Assembly: GCA_946618745.1 (NCBI GenBank)
Contig: CAMOLN010000018.1
Span: 1 to 10,166, forward strand
Source: an uncultured Alphaproteobacteria bacterium
Lineage (GTDB): Bacteria > Pseudomonadota > Alphaproteobacteria > RF32 > CAG-239
Direction: 5' to 3'
DNA: 10,166 nucleotides
The notes beneath the pieces were generated by a model. That model was not told the origin of the DNA. It saw only the letters and a program-made list of their open reading frames with translations, and ran no database searches. Position numbers and translations under genes: made by a program. Below are positions 1 through 7,754 of the stretch, one piece after another (the stretch's first letter is position 1; every line of letters starts with the position of its first letter).

Positions 1-1142
1 AAGACCTAATTACTCCGGTTACCGCATTCTATGGTGCAAATGCTTCAGGAAAGAGTAATGTTGTAAAAGTTTTATGCAAAGCTTTATATGCATTATTAGG
101 TAGGAGCAATCAAAAAGAGGATAATGATACATTTTATATGCCTTTTTTGTTGAATGATATTTCTAAAACTACACCTTCATTTATTGAAACAGATTTTTGC
201 GTTGAAGATAAACGATATATTTTTAATTGCTCCTATACGGATAAGGGTATTAATGATGAAAATCTCATATTAATAGCAAATAATGATAAAATAAAACTAT
301 ATAACAGAAAGAATACAGAAATATGTTCTTACCATAAGGATATAATTTCTAAATATGACATTCAGTATGCTAAAGATAGTATAACTAAAAGAAATGATTT
401 ATTGTTGATAGATATTTTGGATACGCGTGGTGTTGAAGAAATTAAAAATGCCTACAAAGGATTAATAAAAATAATCAGAATGATAACGCCCAGCTTAATT
501 TTAAATCTACTTTTTGAATTAGATAATTTAGCTGAAAAACTATATGAGGATAAAAATCTATTAGATAAAGTTATAGAATTTGTTAAATATGCTGATTTAG
601 GTATTACTGATATAAAAATTGAGGAAGAAAAAAATCCCGAAATTGCAAAATTATCAAAAAAGAATAAGGCATATAATATAAATTTTGAGCATAAAGGTGT
701 AAATCAAAATAAATATCTTCTTCCTATTACAACTGAAAGTTATGGAACAAGCCAATATTTCAGATATTTAACTTTGTTCACTCCTGCATTTTTAGAAGGA
801 GGTATATTTATTGTTGATGAATTAGATGAAAATTTGCATCCAATGGTGTTAGCAAAATTAATAGAAATGTTTAATAATCCTAATATCAATAAAGGAGGAG
901 CACAATTAATATTTACGACACATAATACTTCTATACTTAAATCAGATATTCTTAAAAGAGATGAGATTTGGTTTGTAGAGAAGAATGAAGAAGGATGCTC
1001 CGAAGTATATCCTTTAACCGAATTTAAGTCTATCAGGGAAGGTTTTAACTATGAAAAGGGATATTTAGAAGGCAGATTCGGAGCAATTCCATATTTGGGA
1101 GATATTAAAGAACTGGAGGCTATTCTGAATGCCAAAGAGTAA
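1..1142 (+). CDS. AAA15/RloA-type ATPase, 5' truncated by the window edge
   Basis: Probable ATPase (sensor/motor) half of a two-gene RloA/RloB or AbiL-like defence operon. The open frame runs from base 3 with no stop before the first in-frame ATG at 138. Walker A (GANASGKSN) is encoded at 33-59, upstream of that ATG, so the true start lies outside the window and ATG 138 is internal. A long alpha-helical insertion follows. Then come an ESYGTSQ signature-like stretch, Walker B GIFIVDELDE at 801-830, and the switch motif FTTHN at 912-926. The C-terminal DEIWFVEK and GRFGAIPYL segments are typical of AAA15/RloA proteins. The stop lies inside the next gene (14-base overlap), implying translational coupling. 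The gene is very AT-rich: 17 of 60 bases are G/C at 181-240, against 23 of 60 at 4321-4380 in rlmN. That fits recent acquisition. The family assignment is firm. The defence role is inferred from the family and its partner. Confidence 0.87.
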   Translation, partial: DLITPVTAFYGANASGKSNVVKVLCKALYALLGRSNQKEDNDTFYMPFLLNDISKTTPSFIETDFCVEDKRYIFNCSYTDKGINDENLILIANNDKIKLYNRKNTEICSYHKDIISKYDIQYAKDSITKRNDLLLIDILDTRGVEEIKNAYKGLIKIIRMITPSLILNLLFELDNLAEKLYEDKNLLDKVIEFVKYADLGITDIKIEEEKNPEIAKLSKKNKAYNINFEHKGVNQNKYLLPITTESYGTSQYFRYLTLFTPAFLEGGIFIVDELDENLHPMVLAKLIEMFNNPNINKGGAQLIFTTHNTSILKSDILKRDEIWFVEKNEEGCSEVYPLTEFKSIREGFNYEKGYLEGRFGAIPYLGDIKELEAILNAKE

Positions 1143-1809
1143 AAAAGAATATAGTCTATCCAGAGCTGACCGATATAATAAAAAAGAACGTAATGCCGGA
1201 AAGATTGTTATTTATACGGAAGGAGATGTAACAGAACCGGAGTATCTTAATGATTGGATAAAAGGTTTTGCAGCTAAAAACGGCTTAAATCCGCTAAAAG
1301 TGAAGACTTGGTTTGAAATTGTTCCTTCTGATGACGAATCAGAACCTTTGAAAGTTGTAGAGAACTTGGTTTCTAATAAAAATCCTAAAGACAATGAGCT
1401 TGATAAATTCTACGCTGTGTTTGATGAAGATGATAGAAGCAATACCGGAAAAGATAAGGAAAACTATCAAAAGGCGTTTCAAACAGCAGAAAGTAACAAT
1501 ATTAATGTTATATGTTCCAATCGTTCTGTAGAACTCTGGGCAATTATGCATTTTTCCAATTCAACGCCTATGACACAGAAAGATTTGGAAAAAGAGCTTA
1601 AAAGGTTTATGCCGCACTACAATTCCAGTAAAAATAAACGCTTTGACTTTGCGATAATGCAAAGCGAAGGCGATGAAGACAAAGCCATAAAAAGGGCTCA
1701 ATCATTGCGTAAAAATAATGAAAAGGCATCTAGTGATTGGAAAATTCGTCCTTCCACAAATTTTGATGAACTCATTGAAGCAATGAAAGAATTTATTTTA
1801 CAGCATTAG
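1129..1809 (+). CDS. RloB family TOPRIM-like protein (putative effector of RloAB/AbiL-type defence pair)
   Basis: A 226-residue protein matching the RloB family. A basic N-terminus (residues 1-24) precedes a strand and the acidic motif YTEGDVTEPEY (E31). Next are the DxD-like VFDEDD at 98-102, and SNRSVELWAIMHF at 130-142, the family's SN...ELW...HF motif. The RPSTNFDELI end is also family-like. The spacing of E31 and the DEDD cluster resembles TOPRIM nucleases such as OLD and AriB (DUF4435), so metal-dependent nucleic-acid cleavage is plausible but unproven. The start is supported by GGAGG at 1115-1119, nine bases before ATG, inside the upstream ATPase gene. It overlaps that gene by 14 bases, so the two are expressed together. 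In known two-component systems of this design the ATPase holds or triggers the effector; that mechanism is inference here. A terminator follows at 1848-1879. Confidence 0.85.
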   Translation: MPKSKKEYSLSRADRYNKKERNAGKIVIYTEGDVTEPEYLNDWIKGFAAKNGLNPLKVKTWFEIVPSDDESEPLKVVENLVSNKNPKDNELDKFYAVFDEDDRSNTGKDKENYQKAFQTAESNNINVICSNRSVELWAIMHFSNSTPMTQKDLEKELKRFMPHYNSSKNKRFDFAIMQSEGDEDKAIKRAQSLRKNNEKASSDWKIRPSTNFDELIEAMKEFILQH

Positions 1810-1847
1810 ATTGAGAAGATAACCCCTTCAAAATTAATCATTTTGTG

Positions 1848-1879
1848 ACACCGATTTGTTTTTCATATCGGTGTTTTTT
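1848..1879 (+). terminator. Intrinsic terminator of the rloA-rloB operon
   Basis: The arms ACACCGAT (1848-1855) and ATCGGTGT (1867-1874) form an 8-bp stem with an 11-base loop. A run of six T (1874-1879) follows on the plus strand. It lies 38 bases after the rloB stop. The sequence GTGACA (1845-1850) can also pair with TGTCAC (1879-1884), so an alternative longer fold exists. Confidence 0.75.
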
Positions 1880-1891
1880 GTCACCAAAATT

Positions 1892-1910
1892 TGCGGCACC
1901 AGTGCGGCAC
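1892..1910. repeat. Tandem direct repeat TGCGGCAC, 11-base period
   Basis: TGCGGCAC occurs at 1892-1899 and again at 1903-1910, separated by CAG. The period is 11 bases, about one helical turn. It is a GC-rich island in AT-rich sequence, between the cargo terminator and the tRNA terminator. Spaced repeats of this kind near a tRNA 3' end resemble integrase arm-type or excisionase binding sites, but no integrase is visible and the role is only inferred. Confidence 0.5.
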
Positions 1911-1915
1911 AGGGT

Positions 1916-1950
1916 AAAAAAGAAGGCTTTCACAAAATCGTGAAAGCCTT
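1916..1950 (-). terminator. Intrinsic terminator downstream of tRNA-fMet
   Basis: Read on the minus strand, an 11-bp perfect stem (AAGGCTTTCAC / GTGAAAGCCTT, plus-strand arms 1923-1933 and 1940-1950) has a 6-base loop. It is followed by C and six T (the A-run at 1916-1921 on the plus strand). It begins eight bases beyond the tRNA CCA end, so it most likely ends the tRNA transcript. The opposite side is only weakly T-rich, so it is mainly a minus-strand terminator. Confidence 0.85.
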
Positions 1951-1958
1951 GATTTTAT

Positions 1959-2035
<77 letters not shown>

Positions 2036-2049
2036 ATGAATATGTGCAC

Positions 2050-2078
2050 CTTTTACGCTTCTCAGACCTATTTGTCAA
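2050..2078 (-). promoter_or_regulatory. Sigma70-type promoter of tRNA-fMet
   Basis: On the minus strand, a perfect -35 TTGACA (plus positions 2073-2078) is followed by a 17-base spacer and a -10 TAAAAG (2050-2055), which matches the consensus at four of six places. Transcription would begin around 2043, a few bases before the mature tRNA 5' end at 2035. No gene other than the tRNA lies in its path before the terminator. Confidence 0.7.
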
Positions 2079-2087
2079 GCTATTTTT

Positions 2088-2156
2088 TCAAAAAAACAAA
2101 CTTAATATTAATGCCATGATAAAAACTGTCAGGATTATCCAATGTTTGATTTGCAT
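2088..2156 (-). CDS. Possible 22-residue hydrophobic small protein
   Basis: On the minus strand, an ATG at 2156 opens a 22-codon frame ending in TGA (2088-2090). It is preceded by a full GGAGG (complement of 2167-2171) ten bases upstream. The peptide begins MQIKHW and then runs as one hydrophobic stretch (IILTVFIMALILSLFF), long enough for a single membrane helix with a basic N-terminus. It lies 71 bases after the cca stop and ends ten bases before the -35 of the tRNA-fMet promoter. It could be the last gene of the cca transcript. I recognise no family. Chance is a real alternative in AT-rich DNA, where T-rich frames read as hydrophobic. The strong ribosome site, in a genome where many starts lack one, is the main support. 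Confidence 0.4.
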   Translation of the reverse strand: MQIKHWIILTVFIMALILSLFF

Positions 2157-2227
2157 TAATGTTTATCCTCCAAAATTGACTTATCGGCGATCAGATAATT
2201 GTTTTTAAGACAGTTTCAATACATTAA

Positions 2228-3454
2228 TTACACCACTTCGCTAAATTGCGACAGTAATTGTTCTTTAGTCAGGGTGAAACCGGAGTCAATCCAGTTTTTT
2301 TCCAATTCTTTAAGCATATCGCCGATTTTGCGATTATCGGCAATGCCCGTTTTCATAATATCACGTCCGGTGACAGGAAATATCGGTTTGGATAAAGAAT
2401 TTATTTCCTCATATAAATCCCACAAATTATCGGGAGCATTCATAGCAATAGCGTAAGATGTGAGTAAAAAAGCCGAGCAAAAATCCTGGCCATAGCGGTA
2501 AACCAAACTTTTACGCCCTAACGGAGTTAATAAATCTTTTTTCAACTCGTCCGAATTGCCCAACTGCATTAACAGAGTTTTTTGCCCGCGATTAAGCTTT
2601 AAGCGGATTGCCAAATTTTCAGCCAAAGCCTCATCCGGGTGATATAAAATAAATAATTTGACAATTTCCTCATGGTGGATTTTTTGCCCGACCGAAAGTT
2701 TGTTGAAATACTCCAAATTATCAATATATTCGGCCTCGGGAAGGATATAACTCAAAACATCATAGGATTGCATCAGGCGGTAAGCTCGGGGAGCATTAAA
2801 GGTGAGGATAATTCTGAATAATTCATCACGAATTTTTTCCATAGGAACTTTTTTAAGCCAACTGCTATATTCCTGACAGGCTTCGACTGCTTTTTTATTA
2901 GGTTCTTCCAAGCCATACATTGAGTAAAAGCGAAAATAGCGTAAAATGCGGATGGGATCTTCTTTAATGCGTTGGACGGCTGAACCGATAAAACGGACAT
3001 AGCCCTTTTCTAAATCCTCAACACCGTTATAATAGTCAAAAACATTACCTTTTTCATCAGCATAGACGGCATTGATAGTCAAATCACGACGTGAAGCGTC
3101 TTCTTCCCAATTATCGGTATATTCAATGCGAGATGTTCCGTCTTCATCTTCGATATATTTGAAGAGCGAACCAACTTCAACAGCTTGATCATCAATCATC
3201 ACCCCGACAGTGTTTTGTTTTATTCCCAAAGGAACGGTTTTATAGCCTTCATCATTACAGGCCTCGACTAATTCGTCGGGACTTAAATCCGTGGCTAAGT
3301 TCAGGTCATAACTTTTGATATTTTTTAGGGCATCTCGCACAGCTCCGCCTACAAAACGAAGCACTCCGCCATGATCAGCCACCACATCAAACAAGCGTAA
3401 TATCTGCTTGTTGTCGGTTAATTTGTTAATATCAAGATAATTACTTCTTATCAT
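2228..3454 (-). CDS. cca: CCA tRNA nucleotidyltransferase / poly(A) polymerase family, with altered catalytic DxD
   Basis: Class II tRNA nucleotidyltransferase, which adds or repairs the 3' CCA of tRNAs in the cytoplasm. In numbering from a TTG at 3460 the motifs are FVGGAVRD (36-43), DLN in SYDLNLATD (D52, N54), ASRRDLTINA (122-131), and the nucleotide-template motif EDPIR (E167, D168, R171). The neck segment VPMEKIRDEL and a helical C-terminal body follow. Length (about 408 residues) fits alphaproteobacterial members. The metal-binding DxD is normally DIDIAT; here the second Asp is Asn (codon AAC). The usual HGT motif is QNT, and the usual TTLR segment is GSLFK. Activity may therefore be reduced or changed. 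I chose ATG at 3454 over TTG at 3460 because it is the standard codon only two codons downstream; neither has a clear ribosome site. It is transcribed divergently from ialB. Confidence 0.88.
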   Translation of the reverse strand: MIRSNYLDINKLTDNKQILRLFDVVADHGGVLRFVGGAVRDALKNIKSYDLNLATDLSPDELVEACNDEGYKTVPLGIKQNTVGVMIDDQAVEVGSLFKYIEDEDGTSRIEYTDNWEEDASRRDLTINAVYADEKGNVFDYYNGVEDLEKGYVRFIGSAVQRIKEDPIRILRYFRFYSMYGLEEPNKKAVEACQEYSSWLKKVPMEKIRDELFRIILTFNAPRAYRLMQSYDVLSYILPEAEYIDNLEYFNKLSVGQKIHHEEIVKLFILYHPDEALAENLAIRLKLNRGQKTLLMQLGNSDELKKDLLTPLGRKSLVYRYGQDFCSAFLLTSYAIAMNAPDNLWDLYEEINSLSKPIFPVTGRDIMKTGIADNRKIGDMLKELEKNWIDSGFTLTKEQLLSQFSEVV

Positions 3455-3501
3455 CGGCAAAATTTTTCAGTTAAAAACTTTTTTTTGAAGTTAACATTTT
3501 T

Positions 3502-3531
3502 TATATATTTTGCAATTATTATTAATATCAA
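3502..3531 (-). promoter_or_regulatory. Possible cca promoter
   Basis: On the minus strand, TTGATA (plus 3526-3531, five of six matches to -35) and TATATA (3502-3507, four of six to -10) are 18 bases apart. They lie about 50 bases before the cca start. The whole divergent region 3455-3556 is extremely A/T-rich, so chance matches are easy. I could not pick a convincing ialB promoter on the other strand. Confidence 0.3.
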
Positions 3532-3556
3532 TTAACTGTTTTTATAGGTAGTGACA

Positions 3557-4066
3557 ATGAAAAAAATTGCGTTTTTTGTTTTAATGAGTTTTGTTTGGGC
3601 TTACACGGCACAAGCCGGAGCACCTAAAGTCTTAGGAGAATATGGGGATTGGACAGCTTATTACTATCGTGAAAACTCCGGTCCGGTTTGTTATATGGCT
3701 TCGTCTCCTAAAAAAGATGAAGGTAAATATACCCACCGCGGAGATATTTATTTTGTAGTTACGCATCGCCCCAATGAAAAAAGTTTTGACGTTATAACCG
3801 TTAATGCCGGATATACTTATAAGTTAGCAACTCCGGTTAAAATTAAAATCGGTGCCAAGACTTTCGGCGAAGATGATTTATTTACCAGCGGGGAAAAAGC
3901 TTGGGCGGTTAACAGTGATGTTGATAAAAAAATTGTGGAAGCCATGAAAAGAGGCAGCCGAATGATAATTGACGGAACTTCTTCAAAAGGGACGCTAACC
4001 AAAGACACCTATTCTTTGAACGGATTTTCATCGGCTTATAAGGCTATTACCAATAAGTGCAAGTAA
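3557..4066 (+). CDS. Invasion-associated locus B (IalB) family secreted protein
   Basis: A 169-residue exported protein. A Sec signal peptide (MKK, hydrophobic core, predicted cut after AQA at residue 20) is followed by the family pattern: EYGDWTAYY (28-36), PVCYMASSP, a THRGDIYFVVTHRP segment, then MKRGSRMIIDGTSSKGTLTKDTYSLNGFSSA and a terminal Cys. C45 and C168 are the only cysteines in the mature part and could form a disulfide in the periplasm. The family is named for a Bartonella invasion protein, but it is widespread in non-pathogenic Alphaproteobacteria and its biochemical role is not established, so the name should not be read as evidence of virulence. I chose ATG at 3557 over GTG at 3551; AGG at 3546-3548 lies eight bases upstream. 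Its stop overlaps the rlmN start by one base (TAATG), giving a coupled pair. Confidence 0.85.
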   Translation: MKKIAFFVLMSFVWAYTAQAGAPKVLGEYGDWTAYYYRENSGPVCYMASSPKKDEGKYTHRGDIYFVVTHRPNEKSFDVITVNAGYTYKLATPVKIKIGAKTFGEDDLFTSGEKAWAVNSDVDKKIVEAMKRGSRMIIDGTSSKGTLTKDTYSLNGFSSAYKAITNKCK

Positions 4067-5130
4067 TGAAAGACTTAATCGGCTTATCAAAAGAAGAATT
4101 GGCAGAAGAAATGGCTTCAATCGGAGAGAAGCCGTTTCATGCTAAACAATTGTGGCAATGGATTTATTTCCACGGAGCTCGCGATTTTTCACAGATGAGC
4201 AATCTGTCCAAAACTTTGCGAGATAAGTTACAGCAAAATTATTTTATTTCACGACCGAAAATTGTTACCGAACAACTTTCGTCCGACGGCACGCATAAAT
4301 GGCTTTTAGAATTTGCTGACGGAGAACGTATTGAAACAGTTTATATTCCGGAAGAAGATCGAGGTGCTGTTTGTATATCAACGCAAGTAGGTTGTGCGGT
4401 CGGATGTAAATTCTGTCATACCGGAAGCCAAAAAATTACCCGTAATCTGACTGCCGGAGAAATTGTCGCTCAATTTATGGTAGCACGTGATGCTTATGGC
4501 GAATGGCCCTCCCCTACTAATGAGACACGTTATTTATCAAACATCGTGGTTATGGGTATGGGTGAGCCATTGCATAACAAAGACAATGTTTTTAAGGCAT
4601 TGAAAATATTGTCTGACGGAGACGGAATCGCCATTTCCAAACGCCGCATAACTCTTTCGACTTCCGGTATTGTGCCGCATATTGAGGCCGTGGCTAAAGA
4701 ATTAGGGGTAAAACTGGCAATCAGTTTGCATGCTCCGACTAATGAAAAACGCTCAAGCATAATGCCGATTAATAGTCGCTATCCGATTGAAGAAGTGCTT
4801 TCCGCCTGTCAGAAATATCAGGATATTATGGGGATGAGCAGAATGATAACTTTTGAATATCTGATGTTGAAGGATTTTAACGATACACCGGAAGATGCAA
4901 AACTACTGATTGCTTTGATGAAAAAATATAATTTAGGAGCAAAATTTAATTTAATTCCGTTCAATCCTTGGCCCGGGTGCAATTTTGAACCGAGTTCCAA
5001 TAATAAAGTTCATGCTTTTTCCAAAATACTTGAGCAGGCAGGATATGAAGCGCCAATAAGAGTTGCCCGCGGGCAAGATATTTTGGCAGCCTGCGGACAA
5101 CTTAAAAGCAAAAATATCACTTCTGCTTAA
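4066..5130 (+). CDS. rlmN: 23S rRNA (adenine(2503)-C(2))-methyltransferase / tRNA A37 C2-methyltransferase RlmN
   Basis: A radical-SAM methyltransferase that places a C2 methyl on A2503 of 23S rRNA and A37 of some tRNAs, supporting translational fidelity. In the 354-residue product from ATG 4066, the cluster-binding CxxxCxxC is CAVGCKFC (C110, C114, C117). The methyl-carrying cysteines are C103 in AVCISTQVG and C343 in RGQDILAACGQL. The family strings VVMGMGEPL, ITLSTSGI, LAISLHAP and FNLIPFNPWPG are all present, and length is normal. It starts in the TAATG overlap with ialB. A GTG at 4057 would add three codons and is less likely. It converges on clpB, with only four bases between the two stop codons and no space for a terminator. 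Confidence 0.97.
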   Translation: MKDLIGLSKEELAEEMASIGEKPFHAKQLWQWIYFHGARDFSQMSNLSKTLRDKLQQNYFISRPKIVTEQLSSDGTHKWLLEFADGERIETVYIPEEDRGAVCISTQVGCAVGCKFCHTGSQKITRNLTAGEIVAQFMVARDAYGEWPSPTNETRYLSNIVVMGMGEPLHNKDNVFKALKILSDGDGIAISKRRITLSTSGIVPHIEAVAKELGVKLAISLHAPTNEKRSSIMPINSRYPIEEVLSACQKYQDIMGMSRMITFEYLMLKDFNDTPEDAKLLIALMKKYNLGAKFNLIPFNPWPGCNFEPSSNNKVHAFSKILEQAGYEAPIRVARGQDILAACGQLKSKNITSA

Positions 5131-5134
5131 ATTC

Positions 5135-7720
5135 TTATTTTTTAGATTTGGTTATTTCCAATCCGCCATTCAGCACTATAACCTCTGCTGTATCATTATC
5201 GCTGATATAGCCGTCGATTATCTTAATTGCCAGCTTGTTTTCAATATTGTTTTTAAGCAATCTTTTAAGCGGACGCGCACCATAAACCGGATCATAACCA
5301 TTATTAACAATCCAGACAAAAGCAGTATCATGGATTTTAAGCTTTATGTTGCGCGGACTCAGACGCTTTTCAATATTGGCAATTTGCAACTGGGCAATTT
5401 CCTTAATAGCGTTTTTATCTAGACGATGAAATATGGTTATTTCATCAATTCGGTTAATAAATTCAGGCCGAAATGAATTTTTGACCACATCCATTACCTG
5501 AGCACGAATTTTTTTGCCGTCGTCAGCTCCGGTGGCATTGCTCAAGATTTCCGAACCAAGGTTGGAAGTCATGATTATCAGAGTATTTTTAAAGTCAACC
5601 GTGCGTCCTTTGCCATCAGTTAATCGCCCGTCATCTAATACTTGCAACAATATGTTAAATACATCAGGATGAGCTTTTTCAATTTCATCAAACAAAATAA
5701 CCTGATAAGGACGACGGCGAACCGCTTCGGTCAAGAAACCACCCTCCTCATATCCGACATAGCCCGGAGGAGAACCAATCAGGCGAGCTACCGCATGCTT
5801 TTCCATATATTCAGACATATCAACTCGCAGAATTGCGCGTTCATCATTAAACAAAAACTCTGCCACTGCTTTGCTTAACTCGGTTTTACCGACACCGGTC
5901 GGGCCTAAAAACAGAAATGAACCTATCGGCTGATTGGCATCAGAAATGCCGGCTCGCGAACGTCTTATGGCATTAGCAATAGCCGAGATAGCTTCTTTCT
6001 GTCCGACAACTCTGCGGCCTAAAAATTCTTCCATTTTCAATAATTTTTCTTTTTCACCGGTTAACATTTTATCGACCGGAATACCGGTGCGTTTTGAGAC
6101 AACGTGGGCAATATCTTCTTCAGTAACAGTCTCGGTGAAAGAACCTTTATTATTTTTATTTACACCTTCCGATTCAGCAATTTTCTTCTCTAAATCAGGA
6201 ATAATACCATATTGCAACTCACCGGCACGTTCAAATTTGCCTTCACGTTTGGCAATATCAACTTCTATGCGAGCTTTATCCAATTTATCTTTCAAAACCG
6301 TAAAATCGGCCAAATCACGCTTGTTCTTTTGCCATTTATCATCCATAATTTTAGCTTTGCTTTGTAAGGCACTTATTTCATAGTTAATGCCGGATAAACG
6401 CTCCTTTGAGCGAGGATCGTTTTCTTTGGCTAAAGCAGCGGCTTCAATTTTTAACTGCGTTATTTTTCTATCCAATTCATCCAATTCTTCCGGTTTGGAA
6501 TCGATAGCCATACGCAAAGCACTGGCGGCTTCATCCATTAAATCAATAGCCTTATCAGGTAAAAAGCGGTCATTAATGTATCGGTCGGACAAAGTAGCTG
6601 CCGCCAAGAGAGCATTATCGGCAATTTTTACACCATGATGCAACTCAAATTTTTCTTTAATACCGCGCAATATAGAAACCGTATCTTCAACAGTAGGTTC
6701 GGCAATATAAATTTCTTGAAAACGACGAGCTAAAGCGGCATCTTTTTCAATATATTTTTTGTATTCATTTAAGGTGGTTGCCCCCATACAATGCAATTCA
6801 CCACGCGCTAAAGCTGGTTTTAATAAATTGGAAGCATCCATTGAACCTTCAGCGGCGCCGGCACCTACCAAAGTGTGCATTTCATCAATAAATAAAATTA
6901 TCTCACCTTGAGCATTTTCAATATCTTTCAGCACTGCTTTAAGACGTTCTTCAAATTCACCTCTGAATTTAGCGCCGGCTATCAATGCTCCTAAATCCAA
7001 AGATAGCAGCTTTTTACCTTGCAAACTTTCCGGAACATCATTATTAACAATACGATTAGCCAGGCCTTCGACTATAGCGGTTTTGCCGACACCGGGCTCA
7101 CCTATCAAAACAGGATTATTTTTAGTGCGACGGGATAAAACTTGGATAGCTCGGCGAATTTCCTGTTCACGTCCGATTACCGGGTCAAGTTTACCTTCTT
7201 TAGCACGTTGGGTAACATCAACAGTAAATTTCTTTAGAGCATCAAAAGCATCTTCGGCTGTTTGACTATCGGCCAGGCGACCTTGACGATATTCGTTAAT
7301 TGCTTCATTTAATTTGACAACATTTAAGCCTGATTTTTTAAGTAAATCGCCAGTTCCAGCATTTTCGGCAACAGCTAAAGCTTGCAACAATCTCTCAACA
7401 GTAACAAATTTATCATTAGCCTTATCTGCTAATTTTTCTGCTTCCTGCATGGTATAAGTAAAATCCTGGCTCATTAAAGTTTGCACAGAACCACCGCCAA
7501 CCTGTGGTAATTTTGCCAATTCACTGTCAGCAGCTTCTTTTATTTTTGATATTGAACCACCGGATTTACTTATCAAATCATCTATTTGCGGATTTTTTGA
7601 ATAAATAAGTGCTTTTAGTAAATGCAATGAAGTAACATATTGATTTTTAGCAGAAACTGCTATATTTACTGCTTTTTCAACAATATCTTTTGATTTATCA
7701 GTAAGTTTTTCAAAATCCAT
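5135..7720 (-). CDS. clpB: ATP-dependent disaggregase ClpB (Hsp100)
   Basis: A cytoplasmic hexameric chaperone that threads aggregated proteins for DnaK-assisted refolding. The 861-residue product has all ClpB parts in order: a Clp N-domain (about 1-145); NBD1 with Walker A GEPGVGKT (207-214), Walker B IILFIDE (274-280) and ARRF arginine finger (about 331-334); the charged coiled-coil middle domain (about 410-525) that separates ClpB from ClpA and ClpX; NBD2 with GPTGVGKT (606-613) and VILFDE (674-679); RPEFINRID; and sensor-2 GARPLKR (814-820). ATG at 7720 is preceded by GGAGG eight bases upstream; a TTG at 7735 lies on the wrong side of this site. A heat-shock promoter lies directly upstream. 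It is the last of a minus-strand row with prmC and DUF4167. Confidence 0.98.
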   Translation of the reverse strand: MDFEKLTDKSKDIVEKAVNIAVSAKNQYVTSLHLLKALIYSKNPQIDDLISKSGGSISKIKEAADSELAKLPQVGGGSVQTLMSQDFTYTMQEAEKLADKANDKFVTVERLLQALAVAENAGTGDLLKKSGLNVVKLNEAINEYRQGRLADSQTAEDAFDALKKFTVDVTQRAKEGKLDPVIGREQEIRRAIQVLSRRTKNNPVLIGEPGVGKTAIVEGLANRIVNNDVPESLQGKKLLSLDLGALIAGAKFRGEFEERLKAVLKDIENAQGEIILFIDEMHTLVGAGAAEGSMDASNLLKPALARGELHCMGATTLNEYKKYIEKDAALARRFQEIYIAEPTVEDTVSILRGIKEKFELHHGVKIADNALLAAATLSDRYINDRFLPDKAIDLMDEAASALRMAIDSKPEELDELDRKITQLKIEAAALAKENDPRSKERLSGINYEISALQSKAKIMDDKWQKNKRDLADFTVLKDKLDKARIEVDIAKREGKFERAGELQYGIIPDLEKKIAESEGVNKNNKGSFTETVTEEDIAHVVSKRTGIPVDKMLTGEKEKLLKMEEFLGRRVVGQKEAISAIANAIRRSRAGISDANQPIGSFLFLGPTGVGKTELSKAVAEFLFNDERAILRVDMSEYMEKHAVARLIGSPPGYVGYEEGGFLTEAVRRRPYQVILFDEIEKAHPDVFNILLQVLDDGRLTDGKGRTVDFKNTLIIMTSNLGSEILSNATGADDGKKIRAQVMDVVKNSFRPEFINRIDEITIFHRLDKNAIKEIAQLQIANIEKRLSPRNIKLKIHDTAFVWIVNNGYDPVYGARPLKRLLKNNIENKLAIKIIDGYISDNDTAEVIVLNGGLEITKSKK

Positions 7721-7728
7721 AGCTTTTA

Positions 7729-7733
7729 CCTCC
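7729..7733 (-). promoter_or_regulatory. Shine-Dalgarno of clpB, fixing the start
   Basis: GGAGG on the minus strand, eight bases before ATG 7720. A TTG at 7735 in the same frame would place this site inside the coding region, so ATG 7720 is preferred. Confidence 0.8.
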
Positions 7734-7754
7734 AATTCAATCGCTTATAATATA

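Noticed and set aside
138..140. ATG at 138 as the start of the ATPase gene
   Set aside because: The same frame is open to the left edge and encodes Walker A at 33-59, so this Met is internal and the gene is truncated by the window.
1..1809. Calling the pair PARIS (AriA/AriB) outright
   Set aside because: The second protein shows RloB motifs (TEGDVTEPEY, ELWAIMHF) rather than clear DUF4435 features, so only an RloAB/AbiL-like or PARIS-related label is supported.
1923..1950. The 11-bp hairpin as a phage attachment or inverted-repeat transposon end
   Set aside because: It is followed by a T-run on the tRNA strand and sits eight bases from CCA, so a terminator explains it fully.
5642..6638. Plus-strand open frames within clpB, and other opposite-strand frames within cca, rlmN and rloB
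   Set aside because: They are antisense shadows with no domain likeness, no ribosome sites and unlikely composition.
7733..7735. TTG at 7735 as the clpB start
   Set aside because: It would place GGAGG inside the gene; ATG 7720 has this site at proper distance and gives the standard N-terminus.
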